The translations under genes and the position numbers were made by a program. From assembly GCA_965237565.1 (NCBI GenBank), contig OZ250145.1:1116001-1180000 (forward strand): a DNA stretch of 64,000 bases. The letters are read 5' to 3'. This DNA comes from JANQSP01 sp965237565. Lineage in GTDB: Bacteria; Bdellovibrionota; Bdellovibrionia; Bdellovibrionales; UBA1609. Shown here piece after piece: positions 27,543 to 36,496 of the stretch (position 1 is the stretch's first letter; every line of letters begins with the position of its first letter). Under the pieces are notes generated by a model that was given only the letters and a program-made list of their open reading frames with translations, was not told the DNA's origin and did no database searches.

Positions 27543-28640
27543 TTACAATCCGTATGTGCTCCAAAGAGGAAGTTCTTGGGCTTGTCTTTTTTGTTCCGCT
27601 TGTTTTTTTTGCTCCTCTTGTCTTTTCGCTAAAATCTCTTTGCACTCATCAGGAAGACGATTTTCTATGTTTATTTTTTTTAAAACCATGTAAGAAAGAG
27701 AGGAGCCAAAATCTTGGTCACATAAATTAAAGGACTCTCCACCGCTGAGCTTTGAAAATTTATAGATTTCTGATGTATTTTCTTTTTCAGCAGAAGAAGA
27801 CACAGCATTATCCAATATGGAAACCCCCATAATACCCGGTAGTGCCGTACCAAAAGCACCTGCAGAATAGATCATTCCGGCAAACTTCGTGACATTCCAA
27901 ATCACACTACCTGCCTTTTTCATAAAACTGGAACCCGAATTCGATTCTATACAATTACTTTCCTTAGAACTTATAGGCATCACCGTTAAATTCATAAACT
28001 GCTCAGATCCGTAACCAGCTTTTCCCAGAACAGAAGAAAGCGTTGCTTGAGCTATCCCCTCATTTGATGAATTTCCCACTTGATCCGAAGAAGAAACAAT
28101 CACAGTCGTTAGAGTTGTATTTTCTCTTAAAAAATCCTGATATGTATCTTTGTTATCTAAAAAATTTTGCACAGCACTGAGAGGTTGGTTGGAACCTTCT
28201 TCACAGTAGGGTGGAAATTCACATCCTGAATTCAGTGACACTGTATCAAAAAAGATTTTCTCATAGTCTCTCGTATTAGCACTGATATATGGTTTATCGT
28301 AAATTTGCCCCTCCAATTCCCAACCCACCAAGCTCCCGGGCTTCTCGAACTCTCCATCTTTTTTAACACTTGAGACTACAGTCAATCTCCAATCAACAGG
28401 CTCAATGCACTGTAAAAATTGATTCAAATTGGCAGTCACTTGTGAATTCACTTTTTGCATTTTTTCTGAATTATCTAGAACGACTAAAATATCTATAGGT
28501 TTTTTTGACAGCCAATCTACATTGCCCAACTGCTCGCATTCAGTATTCCCTTCCGTACAATGAAAGGAGGCAAAATGAAGTTGAGAGCAATTGCAGAATA
28601 AAAAGATACTGATAATCAATAAGATAAAAATGTTCTTCAT
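27543..28640 (-). CDS. Lipoprotein with vWA-like domain
   Basis: Signal sequence ending at a lipobox-like LFCNCS (Cys16 or Cys18). From about residue 48 the strand KPIDILVVLDNSEKM looks like the metal-site strand of a von Willebrand A domain; the usual DxSxS is here DNSEK, so metal binding may be altered. TTVIVSSSDQ is a later strand of the same fold. Several cysteine pairs suit an exported protein. The C-terminal 50 residues are Gln/Lys/Glu-rich. It has no recognisable catalytic role; surface adhesion or complex assembly is inference. Confidence 0.72.
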   Translation of the reverse strand: MKNIFILLIISIFLFCNCSQLHFASFHCTEGNTECEQLGNVDWLSKKPIDILVVLDNSEKMQKVNSQVTANLNQFLQCIEPVDWRLTVVSSVKKDGEFEKPGSLVGWELEGQIYDKPYISANTRDYEKIFFDTVSLNSGCEFPPYCEEGSNQPLSAVQNFLDNKDTYQDFLRENTTLTTVIVSSSDQVGNSSNEGIAQATLSSVLGKAGYGSEQFMNLTVMPISSKESNCIESNSGSSFMKKAGSVIWNVTKFAGMIYSAGAFGTALPGIMGVSILDNAVSSSAEKENTSEIYKFSKLSGGESFNLCDQDFGSSLSYMVLKKINIENRLPDECKEILAKRQEEQKKQAEQKRQAQELPLWSTYGL

Positions 28641-28767
28641 ATCTTATTTCTTTTCGGAATGAGAGAAAAACATATCAAACACAAGAACCCCAATTTGTGT
28701 TTTTCAACAAAACACATTTGAAAATCTAGTTTATAGTCTAGATGTTTTTTAAAGATAACTCTACTTA

Positions 28768-28845
28768 GGGCTTGTACTGGTAGCTTGAGAGCTTGTTGTG
28801 TGCTAGCGCTGGTTTGGGCTTGTGCTGGTAGCTTGAGAGCTTGTT
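28768..28845. repeat. Tandem 30-bp direct repeat
   Basis: Two 30-base copies starting GGGCTTGT and ending GAGAGCTTGTT (28768-28797 and 28816-28845) differ by one base and are spaced 48 bases apart. The linker between them is also G/T-rich and partly repeats the motif (GCTGGTTTGG). The second copy overlaps the stop codon of the PQQ-repeat lipoprotein gene. The strong G/T bias on this strand stands out from the AT-rich surroundings. Confidence 0.8.
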
Positions 28846-29947
28846 AAAAAAGAATTTTTAGTTTGTAAAAAAAACCTGCATTGGACAGAAAATAAATATT
28901 TCTCTCAGGAACAGAAAGTAAAGGTTTCGCAGACAAACCACTACCGAAAAAAAAAGCTCCCTCTTTGCTCCCTGTTTTCTTGGATAGAAATTTTAAAGCT
29001 CCTGTATACTCCCCGTAAATAAGGATATCTTTATAGGAAACAAGGGCCGTTGCAACGGATCCGGAAAGATTGTGCTCCCATAGTAATTTCCCAGATTTTT
29101 GATCTAGGGCTAAAATACGACCATCACTCGTAGGATAAAAAAGACGAGAGCCAGAAAGAAGCACATCGGCATAAGAGCCATAAGCTTGTTTCCAGATTAC
29201 TTTTCCATTGGATGGACGCAAACAATAAAGGCCTGACTCAATAGTGGGTACATAGAGACAAGTTTTTCCTATAACCATTCCAGCACTTGCTGAAGTAAAA
29301 TAGGCTCCTATTTTGGATAAAGCTTTTTTCCATCTCAATTGACCTTTGTAATTCAAGGAAAAAATAGAATCATCACTCGTTCGAAAATAGATGGAATATT
29401 TTGTAAGCAGAGGCTCGGCAATTCCACTGGTAACAAAATCAAAGTTTTTTACTGAAACGGAATAAGTCCATTTTCTTTCACCATTTTTAGCAGACAAGCA
29501 ATAGAGTTTATTTGGCGAAGCAAAGTAAATTCTTCCATCTTTTAAAATGGGGCCACTTGTGCGAACTGCCCCAGTATAATATTTCCAAAAAAGTTGCCCA
29601 TTTTTTACTCTAAGAGCATATAAAAAACCATCAGCTCCACCAAAAAACACATATCCACCAGAAACAAGCAGATTCCCAGCTACCCCTCCTTTGACTGAAA
29701 AACTCCATCGTTTTTTCCCCTTATTTTTTGTATAGGCAGACACCCCATCAGCTTGATTACCTTGGATCACTAAAGAGGAAGTCATCACCGTTCGTACTGA
29801 TTGCAACAAGGAAGCTCTTCTATAATTTTTTGCAAAGGCTTCACGAATCCATACTTTTTGAACAAGATGATCCTTTTTATCCACCGGTTTTTGGAAATAA
29901 CTACAAGAAAGTAACAAACAGGAAATAAAAAATAGAATTTTTTTCAT
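28844..29947 (-). CDS. BamB-like PQQ-repeat lipoprotein
   Basis: 367-aa lipoprotein (lipobox LLSC, Cys15) made of repeated beta-propeller blades with motifs such as GFLYALRVKNGQLFWKY, LYCLSAKNGERKWTY and ILALDQKSGKLLWEH. This is the architecture of BamB, the outer-membrane protein assembly factor. It overlaps the TPR protein upstream by 4 bases; in enterobacteria bamB is likewise preceded by yfgM, which supports the identification. Blade sequence alone does not distinguish BamB from other PQQ-like proteins. Confidence 0.78.
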   Translation of the reverse strand: MKKILFFISCLLLSCSYFQKPVDKKDHLVQKVWIREAFAKNYRRASLLQSVRTVMTSSLVIQGNQADGVSAYTKNKGKKRWSFSVKGGVAGNLLVSGGYVFFGGADGFLYALRVKNGQLFWKYYTGAVRTSGPILKDGRIYFASPNKLYCLSAKNGERKWTYSVSVKNFDFVTSGIAEPLLTKYSIYFRTSDDSIFSLNYKGQLRWKKALSKIGAYFTSASAGMVIGKTCLYVPTIESGLYCLRPSNGKVIWKQAYGSYADVLLSGSRLFYPTSDGRILALDQKSGKLLWEHNLSGSVATALVSYKDILIYGEYTGALKFLSKKTGSKEGAFFFGSGLSAKPLLSVPERNIYFLSNAGFFYKLKILF

Positions 29948-30732
29948 TTATTTTTTTTCGCAATCGGATTTTTGGCTTTCATTAAATTTATATACTTAGA
30001 AGCCCTGGCTTTCCCATAGGCAGAGTTCGGAAAATCTTTTTTAACCAAATTGTACATTTTTAAAGCCAATTCCATTTTATTTTGCTTCTCATAAATCAGT
30101 CCCATTTTAATCAAAATCTCTGGCCATAACCATTTTATTTTTTCATTTTTTTGAATCATTTGAAAATATTTGAGTGCTAAATCATATTTTGATTCATCCA
30201 TTAGGTAAGTCCCCAATTGAAACCGCAACAAGGAAGAAACCAAATACTTTTTATTTGATTCAGCAGCCATTTTTAACATTTCTATGGCTTGCCCTTTTTG
30301 TTTATATTGATAAAGAAAATCTGCCATTTCAGAAGCCGCTAAGAGTCCAGAGGGAGTGTGAATGAATTTTTTTATGGAAGATATATATTTTTCTGAAGCG
30401 AGTTTGAATTGCCCAGAGTATTCAGCCTTCTTTTTGGGAGCACTGAAGAATCCCTGAGTTGGCTTGGAATCTAAAATTGTGCCTCCTGCGGATTTTTCTT
30501 CTGAGATGAGAGTAGATCTATACTGATAAAGACTCTGCTCTGCTTTTTGATTCAAATAAGAAAACCAATACTGGTACAACATCACAGAAAGCCAAGCAAA
30601 TAAAATAGCTCCCAAAACAAAAGCAATATGCTTGAAATAACGCCCCATGAATACAGTAGCTTTTTTAATGAATAGAGAAAGGGGATCTGTTTCCTTTTCT
30701 TCAATTAGTAAATTGTCTTTGTTTTTAGCCAA
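29944..30732 (-). CDS. YfgM-like TPR membrane protein
   Basis: 262 aa, a short cytosolic N-terminus, one membrane segment at residues 35-56 and a periplasmic tetratricopeptide region (SKYDLALKYFQMIQ, NKMELALKMYNLVKKDFPNS). The layout matches YfgM, which in E. coli associates with the Sec translocon and periplasmic chaperones. The start is TTG with AAAGGA about 8 bases upstream. It is translationally coupled to the BamB-like gene. I leave the symbol open since the similarity is architectural. Confidence 0.75.
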   Translation of the reverse strand: MAKNKDNLLIEEKETDPLSLFIKKATVFMGRYFKHIAFVLGAILFAWLSVMLYQYWFSYLNQKAEQSLYQYRSTLISEEKSAGGTILDSKPTQGFFSAPKKKAEYSGQFKLASEKYISSIKKFIHTPSGLLAASEMADFLYQYKQKGQAIEMLKMAAESNKKYLVSSLLRFQLGTYLMDESKYDLALKYFQMIQKNEKIKWLWPEILIKMGLIYEKQNKMELALKMYNLVKKDFPNSAYGKARASKYINLMKAKNPIAKKNK

Positions 30733-30744
30733 TAAAGAGTCCTT

Positions 30745-31815
30745 TTATAAATGAATGCGGTAGCTGTTTTGAGAACTTCGTTCGATTCTTTTGTCAGCGA
30801 TTTCAATAGCTACACTCGTTGGTGACTTTTGTTTCATCTCAGAGAGAAAAAATATTTCAAGCAAAATATCATAGATGTTGTCAATTCTTTTGATCACTTC
30901 TTTTTCTGAATAATCCCCCTTGGATTCAACAAATACATTGATCAATCCCCCTGCGTTGATAATAAAGTCTGGGCAATAAAGGATATTTTTTTTTCGAACT
31001 TCTTCTTCGGTTTTTAAGGTATGTAGCTGATTGTTAGCTGCACCAGCAATGATCTGACAATCCAGACGCTCAAGGATTTCGGAAGTAACGCTAGAACCCA
31101 ATGCACAGGGAGAAAAAATATCACATTTTTCATCATAAATTTTTTCATAATTGACAACTTTAACTTCTGGATACTTCTTCTTAAAATCCATAGCTTTTTT
31201 TTCAAAAATATCACATATTATTACCTCACATCCCTCCTTCAATAAAAGCTCAGCCAAATAGACTCCAACATGACCCGTCCCCTGAACAGACACTCTCAAA
31301 CCTTCAAGGGATTTTTTTTTTAGCTTGTGCCATACCGCCGCTTTCATTCCTGTCAATGTGCTTTTGGCCGTATAGGGACTTGGATCTCCAGAGCCTCCAG
31401 ACTCTCTGGCTAATCCTGTTACATATTTGGTCTCTTGACGAATGTGCTTCATGTCTTCCACACTCGTTCCCACATCCTCGGCAGCTATGTATAAGCCACC
31501 AAGAGACTCAATAAAACGACCGTAAGAGTGAAAGAGTTCTGGAGTTTTATTTTTTGGATCTCCAATAATGACTGATTTTCCACCACCTAGCTCCAGACCA
31601 GCCACAGCTGCTTTGTAAGTCATCCCTCTTGATAATTTAAGCACGTCTTTTAAGGCATCTTCTTCCGAAGCATAGGGCCACATACGACAACCTCCAAGAG
31701 ATGGACCCAATTTTGTACTGTGAACAGCTATGATAGCTTTCAAATTAACTGCATGGTCTTGAACGAATACAACTTCTTCGTGATTCCCATATCGTTTTAT
31801 GTATTCAAATATCAA
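30745..31815 (-). CDS. Leucine dehydrogenase (Glu/Leu/Phe/Val family)
   Basis: NAD-dependent oxidative deamination of branched-chain amino acids to keto acids. The open frame reaches 31893, but TTG at 31815 preceded by AGAGGA with 5-base spacing yields MIFEYIKRYG, aligning with known leucine dehydrogenase N-termini, and 356 aa. Key motifs: GPSLGGCRMW, catalytic lysine in LSRGMTYKAAVAGLELGGGKS, Rossmann QGTGHVGVYLAELL, and AGAANNQL. Phenylalanine or valine specificity cannot be excluded. It is divergent from the VKOR-DsbA gene. Confidence 0.88.
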   Translation of the reverse strand: MIFEYIKRYGNHEEVVFVQDHAVNLKAIIAVHSTKLGPSLGGCRMWPYASEEDALKDVLKLSRGMTYKAAVAGLELGGGKSVIIGDPKNKTPELFHSYGRFIESLGGLYIAAEDVGTSVEDMKHIRQETKYVTGLARESGGSGDPSPYTAKSTLTGMKAAVWHKLKKKSLEGLRVSVQGTGHVGVYLAELLLKEGCEVIICDIFEKKAMDFKKKYPEVKVVNYEKIYDEKCDIFSPCALGSSVTSEILERLDCQIIAGAANNQLHTLKTEEEVRKKNILYCPDFIINAGGLINVFVESKGDYSEKEVIKRIDNIYDILLEIFFLSEMKQKSPTSVAIEIADKRIERSSQNSYRIHL

Positions 31816-31896
31816 AATGAATCCTCTGAAAATGTATAAAATATTGCCATTTATAGCACAACTGGTAGAGTATACACAAATCAAGCGAAACATAAA

Positions 31897-33060
31897 ATGA
31901 AAAGAAATATCCTTCTTATATTTGTTCTAGCACTTGTGTCTTGTGGCCTTCATCTTTATCTCAGTAAAAGAATGCAATCCATTACAATAGGTAAAGTAGG
32001 ACACTCTAATATTTGTTACATCAGCGACCAATTTAGTTGTGATAGTACTTTGGCTTCTAGTTATTCTCAATTTGCCGGTCTCCATGTGTCTGATTGGGGT
32101 TTTGCAACCAATTTTATGATTCTCTTGTTCTCTCTTTCTCTTATGTGGGGATTGGCCGAAGCTTACAAAGCTTGGTTGGCTTTGTTTTTCTTCTCCTCTC
32201 TTTCTGTTTTAGCCTCTATTGTTATGCTTGCCATCTCCTTTTTTGTTATCAATCTTTTTTGTCCCGTTTGCATTGCCCTATATGGCCTTTCTTTTCTGGT
32301 GTTTGGAATCCTTCTCCTAGATAGAGAAAATATTTTATTTTCCCAGTGGAAATCTCTTTTCCCAAAATTTTTATTGAGTGTATTTGGAGCTTGGATTTTG
32401 GTAGGATTTTTAAACCACCTAATTTTTGTCAGCACGAAAAATCAAGGTTCTGTGAAAAAAATTGTTTCATCCAACATGCAGGATTGGCTCTCAGCTCCAA
32501 GGAAAAATATAGAAGGAGAACCCCTCTTGGTAAAAACCCCCTCTAGCTCTGCATCCATGACAGTGACTGAATTTGCCGACTTTCTATGCCCTCACTGCCG
32601 AGATACTTATTACCTTCTAAAGATGTTCAAAAATTCTCACCCAGATATAAAAATCATGTACTTCTCATTCCCCTTGGACCATTGTAGTAGTGAAGGCAGC
32701 GTTTCTTGTTTTCTCACCAAGCTCACTTACTGTGCGGAGAAACAAAATCAAGGTTGGCTCATGCATGACCTAATCTATGAAAATCAAAATTTCTTTATCA
32801 AAAGACCTGATACGAAAAAAATCGTTCAAAGATTGAAAGAAAATGGAAAAAATCTCTCTATGGACTGGAAGGAGTGGAACGCTTGCTTAGACACTTCATC
32901 AGCGAATGAAATTTCAAAAAAGCAAGTGAAAGCTGGGGAAAAAGTAGGAATCCAAGGCACCCCTACTTTATTTGTGAATGAGAAAAAAATTGAGACCCAG
33001 TATCTGATTCACACTCTCAAAGCCTTGAAAACTCATCTTTCCAAAGAAGCCTCAAAATAA
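31897..33060 (+). CDS. VKOR-DsbA fusion disulfide-bond protein
   Basis: One polypeptide joins a quinone reductase and a thiol oxidase for making disulfides outside the cytosol. Residues 1-180: membrane VKOR domain with loop cysteines Cys40 and Cys48 and the membrane CPVC (122-125), replacing DsbB. Residues 215-387: thioredoxin-fold DsbA/DsbG-like domain with CPHC (231-234) and a cis-proline in QGTPTLFVN (about 352). Electrons would pass from substrate to CPHC, loop Cys pair, CPVC and quinone. Fusions of VKOR with a thioredoxin-like partner are known in several phyla. No separate dsbA or dsbB is nearby. Confidence 0.86.
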   Translation: MKRNILLIFVLALVSCGLHLYLSKRMQSITIGKVGHSNICYISDQFSCDSTLASSYSQFAGLHVSDWGFATNFMILLFSLSLMWGLAEAYKAWLALFFFSSLSVLASIVMLAISFFVINLFCPVCIALYGLSFLVFGILLLDRENILFSQWKSLFPKFLLSVFGAWILVGFLNHLIFVSTKNQGSVKKIVSSNMQDWLSAPRKNIEGEPLLVKTPSSSASMTVTEFADFLCPHCRDTYYLLKMFKNSHPDIKIMYFSFPLDHCSSEGSVSCFLTKLTYCAEKQNQGWLMHDLIYENQNFFIKRPDTKKIVQRLKENGKNLSMDWKEWNACLDTSSANEISKKQVKAGEKVGIQGTPTLFVNEKKIETQYLIHTLKALKTHLSKEASK

Positions 33061-33093
33061 AAAGTCAGATAGATAGATAAAAATCTACTTGGC

Positions 33094-33151
33094 TCATGGA
33101 GCGAATGCTAGATACAATCTACTCAATCATGGAGCGAATGCTAGATACAAT
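33094..33151. repeat. 25-bp tandem direct repeat at merR 3' end
   Basis: TCATGGAGCGAATGCTAGAT plus five more bases occurs twice without mismatch (33094-33118 and 33127-33151), 33 bases apart. The second copy encodes the last residues of the MerR-like protein (SSIRSMI); the first lies after the stop. It looks like a recent local duplication of the gene end. Just before it, GATA-type 4-base repeats (about 33066-33080) are also present. Confidence 0.8.
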
Positions 33152-33526
33152 TTTTTTCATCGTATCCAACTCTTTTTGTATGTACCCCTGAGAAGCCATT
33201 TTTTTATGATACTTGCGATTTTCCTTTTTTAGACCCATTAGAGCCTGCTTTGCTCCTCTCAAGGAAAACCCGTCTTGATAGAGAAGTTTTTTGATCAGGA
33301 GAGCGACTTCTACATCTTTTTTAAAATAGAGCCTTTGCCCGTTGGGCATTTTTTTGGGATGAAGAGCTTGAAACTCCATTTCCCAATATCTCAAAACATG
33401 GGGCTTCACTTCCAAAAGATTGGAAACTTCTCCAATTTTAAAAGCCCTATTGAAAGATAATTTTTCTATTTCAGAAACAAGCTTTGTATCCAAATGACCA
33501 GACTGATTTTCTATTGTTTCTTCCAT
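33119..33526 (-). CDS. MerR-family regulator
   Basis: 135-aa DNA-binding protein with an N-terminal winged helix-turn-helix (FKIGEVSNLLEVKPHVLRYWE, read as two motifs around VKPHVLRYW), a wing with NGQRLYFKKD and a C-terminal coiled helix (MKKIVSSIRSM) for dimerisation. There is no cysteine cluster, so it does not look like a metal sensor. It follows ihfA, and this merR-like gene beside ihfA-pheT is a conserved arrangement in proteobacterial relatives; its target is unknown. Confidence 0.86.
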   Translation of the reverse strand: MEETIENQSGHLDTKLVSEIEKLSFNRAFKIGEVSNLLEVKPHVLRYWEMEFQALHPKKMPNGQRLYFKKDVEVALLIKKLLYQDGFSLRGAKQALMGLKKENRKYHKKMASQGYIQKELDTMKKIVSSIRSMIE

Positions 33527-33615
33527 TTAGTACCCTTATTTAGTGCCTTTACCTCAAGTTGTACCAAAATCTAGTCTTTGCTCGTTACTTTGCCAATTAC
33601 TTGAACATCCAATTC

Positions 33616-33918
33616 TCAATTTTTGTTCACTTGCTTTTTAAAAAGAGGACTTGGGTGAAAGCTCACCACTCTTCTTTCCGTAATCATAATCTCTTTACCA
33701 GTTTTCGGGTCTCGCCCCAAGCGAGCGCCTTTGTCTCTCAGTAAAAAATTACCAAAACCAGATAATTTCACATTATGATTGGAACTCAATTTGTCACAAA
33801 TAATCTGAAATATAGAATTGACTAGTTCTGATGCATCTTTTCTGGAGCGACCAATTTTGTTGTACAAATCCAGATAAATATCGGCCTTCGTTAAAGTTTT
33901 TATTTTTCCTGACTTCAT
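33616..33918 (-). CDS. ihfA: Integration host factor alpha-like DNA-bending protein
   Basis: 100-aa HU/IHF-fold protein that bends DNA. The beta-arm motif GRDPKTGKEIMITERRVVSF contains the intercalating proline, and the N-terminal LTKADIYLDLYNKIG helix is typical. IHF alpha rather than HU is chosen because it follows pheT, its classic neighbour, and by the ITERR arm. GGAG lies 5 bases before the ATG. Partner ihfB is not in the window. Confidence 0.9.
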   Translation of the reverse strand: MKSGKIKTLTKADIYLDLYNKIGRSRKDASELVNSIFQIICDKLSSNHNVKLSGFGNFLLRDKGARLGRDPKTGKEIMITERRVVSFHPSPLFKKQVNKN

Positions 33919-34011
33919 TTACGCTCCGGACTCAATGAATAAAATTTTATGCTTTTAAAGTCAATCCATCTAATTATTTTTTATTCTTCTGCCATTTTTA
34001 CAGACTTCTTT

Positions 34012-36483
34012 TCAAATGGAGGCCTTTGATCTTAATTGAACAGGCTTTTTTGAAAGCACTTTTTCCATCAGTCCATCATACCATTTTTTTAGCTCTTCCT
34101 CGGTCAAGGTATCCTTATAGGATTGCAAAACAAAGCGAAAAGCGACACAACGTTTTTCATCTGACATATCATACACATCAAAAATTTTTACACTACGACA
34201 AATAGAACCTGCCCATTTTCTTAAATCTATAAGCAAATCTCCGGCTGGAAAATCTTTTGCCATCACCAAAGCAATATCTCTTTGTACCTGAGGAAAGTGA
34301 GAAAAAGCATCAAAGGATTTTCGATTCAGTGAAAGGCTAGATAAGCGCTCCATATTAAGCTCTGCTATTGCGGTATCTGTACGTATTTTATATTTTTCGA
34401 CATAACTAGGGTGGAGAGTCCCTATGTAAGCAATCCCCTGGTCTTTGAAAAAAAGAACTCTACATTGGCCTGAGTGAAGAAAAGCAGGTGCTTTTTTCAT
34501 GGATCTCCAAGAAAAATCCGTAATAGAAAAATATCTCATCAAAGAGTCCAAAACAGCCTTCAAATCATATACACAAGGACGGTCTTCTTGTTTGTGCCAA
34601 AGATCGGAGCTTTGTCCCCAAGCCACAAAGGACAAATAAGATTCCTCCCGATAAAAATCCTTCGATTTTTTAAATACCTTGCCTTTTTCAAATAAACGCC
34701 CCCAAAGTTGCCCTCGATGAACATTATGCTCTAGATTCTTAAAAATTGAAGGCAACAAACTCACCCTCATCATATTATGTTCTGAGCTAAGGGGATTTTG
34801 AATTTTCACATGTTCTGGTAGCTTTGTAGCCAAAAACTCTTCAAAATAAATGTTTTGATCTGGGCCCAAGAACTCATTGGAATACTCCTCTGAGATAAAA
34901 CTGTGATTGATGACTTGGTAAAACCCCTCCTGCACTAAAAACCGAAAAAGCCTTTTCTCCATTGTGTATTGCGAATCATCGGGCAAAGAAACTTGATTTA
35001 GTTGTACAATTTTTTCAGGAATATTTTCATAACCTATGACTCTTGCGTATTCTTCAATCAGGTCTTCTTTAATATGAAGGTCTGAACGAAAAAAAGGCGG
35101 AGTAACAAGAACCTTGTTGCTCCCCTTCTTTTTCAGAGTGCAAAATAGTCTTTTCATCAAACTTTCAAAGGCTTTAAAATCAACAGAGAAACCTAAACGC
35201 TCTTCTAGGTCTTTTTTCTTAATTTCAATCGCTTTGCAAAGGTGTTTTTTCTCCCACGCAGGAATAGTTTTTAGATCATAATCGTCTTTAGAAATTTCTC
35301 CGCCTGCCAATGCTTGGATCATTGCACTCGCTTTTTGTAAAACCTCCAAAGTCATGTGCGGGGGCACGCTTCGGCTAAAGCGATAGGAAGAATCGGTTTC
35401 TATTCCCAATTTTTTGGACATTTTTTGAATAAAAACGGGATCAAAACAAGCAGACTCTAAAAATATGTTTGTTGTTTTCTCTTGAACGCTTGATGGAAGG
35501 CCTCCCATCACACCGGCCAAAGCCAGAGCTCCTTTTTGATCCCGAATGCAAAGTTCCTCCCCTGTTAGTTCTAATTCTTTTCCGTCCAAAAGTTTTAATT
35601 TTTCTTTTTTTATGGAAAAATTGACTTCTATCCCTTTGGACAAAGAATCCAAATCAAAGGCATGGAGAGGTTGGCCCCAATGAATCATCATATAATTCGT
35701 TATATCCACAACGTTGTTGATGGATTTCAGGCCCAAACTTTCCAAATGCAATTTCAGCCACAAGGGGGAAGGAGCAATTTTTACTCCATAAATTGCAGAG
35801 GCACAGTAACGAGCACAAAGTGATTTTTGTTTGATCTTTAGGCTTAAATGTTTTTTAACAGACTCCCCTTTCCTCTTTAGTTTTACAGAAGGGATTTTTA
35901 GTTTTTTATCTAATAGAGCAGAAAGCTCACGAGCCAAACCAAAGTGACTCAAACAATCTCCCCTGTTGGGCATAATATTTAGATGAAAAATCACATCATC
36001 TAGATCAAAATGAGAGGCAAAAGATTTTCCGACCGGAGCCTCTTTTGGCAATACAATAATTCCCTCTTCTTTTTCACCAGCGGGAGGGACCAAGCCCAAC
36101 TCAGAAAAAGAAGCCATCATTGCCTCACTCACTTCTCCCCTGATTGTAGATTTTTTAATCTTTAGGCCATTTGGAAGAATCGCTCCTTCTTTTGCCACCA
36201 CCACCTTGTCACCCACTTGAAAATTTTTTGCCCCACAAACGATGGATAAGGGAGACCCACCTGCTCCTATCTGCACTTGGCAAAGAGTTAAACGATCTGC
36301 CGAGGGATGTTTTTTACTTTCCTTTACCAAGCCAATCAAAAGGGAATCCCATTTTTTTGAAAAATCCTTCCACTCCTGCACTTCCAAACCACTAAAGGAA
36401 AGCTTTTTCATCAATTCATCTGGACGATGAAAAAACTTCTTTAGCCCTACGTATTTATCTAAAGATTTAAGAGAAAAATTCAC
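34012..36483 (-). CDS. pheT: Phenylalanyl-tRNA synthetase beta subunit
   Basis: 823 aa, forms the alpha2-beta2 enzyme that charges tRNA-Phe. Domains in order: an EMAP-like tRNA-binding domain (residues 40-150, LTLCQVQIGAGG, VCGAKNF), B3/B4 with editing region (MPNRGDCLSHFGLARE), B5, and the C-terminal anticodon-binding FDX-ACB domain (FPQVQRDIALVMAKDF). Follows pheS by 13 bases. No leader peptide rich in Phe codons was seen upstream. Confidence 0.95.
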   Translation of the reverse strand: MNFSLKSLDKYVGLKKFFHRPDELMKKLSFSGLEVQEWKDFSKKWDSLLIGLVKESKKHPSADRLTLCQVQIGAGGSPLSIVCGAKNFQVGDKVVVAKEGAILPNGLKIKKSTIRGEVSEAMMASFSELGLVPPAGEKEEGIIVLPKEAPVGKSFASHFDLDDVIFHLNIMPNRGDCLSHFGLARELSALLDKKLKIPSVKLKRKGESVKKHLSLKIKQKSLCARYCASAIYGVKIAPSPLWLKLHLESLGLKSINNVVDITNYMMIHWGQPLHAFDLDSLSKGIEVNFSIKKEKLKLLDGKELELTGEELCIRDQKGALALAGVMGGLPSSVQEKTTNIFLESACFDPVFIQKMSKKLGIETDSSYRFSRSVPPHMTLEVLQKASAMIQALAGGEISKDDYDLKTIPAWEKKHLCKAIEIKKKDLEERLGFSVDFKAFESLMKRLFCTLKKKGSNKVLVTPPFFRSDLHIKEDLIEEYARVIGYENIPEKIVQLNQVSLPDDSQYTMEKRLFRFLVQEGFYQVINHSFISEEYSNEFLGPDQNIYFEEFLATKLPEHVKIQNPLSSEHNMMRVSLLPSIFKNLEHNVHRGQLWGRLFEKGKVFKKSKDFYREESYLSFVAWGQSSDLWHKQEDRPCVYDLKAVLDSLMRYFSITDFSWRSMKKAPAFLHSGQCRVLFFKDQGIAYIGTLHPSYVEKYKIRTDTAIAELNMERLSSLSLNRKSFDAFSHFPQVQRDIALVMAKDFPAGDLLIDLRKWAGSICRSVKIFDVYDMSDEKRCVAFRFVLQSYKDTLTEEELKKWYDGLMEKVLSKKPVQLRSKASI

Positions 36484-36496
36484 AAAATACCTTCTT

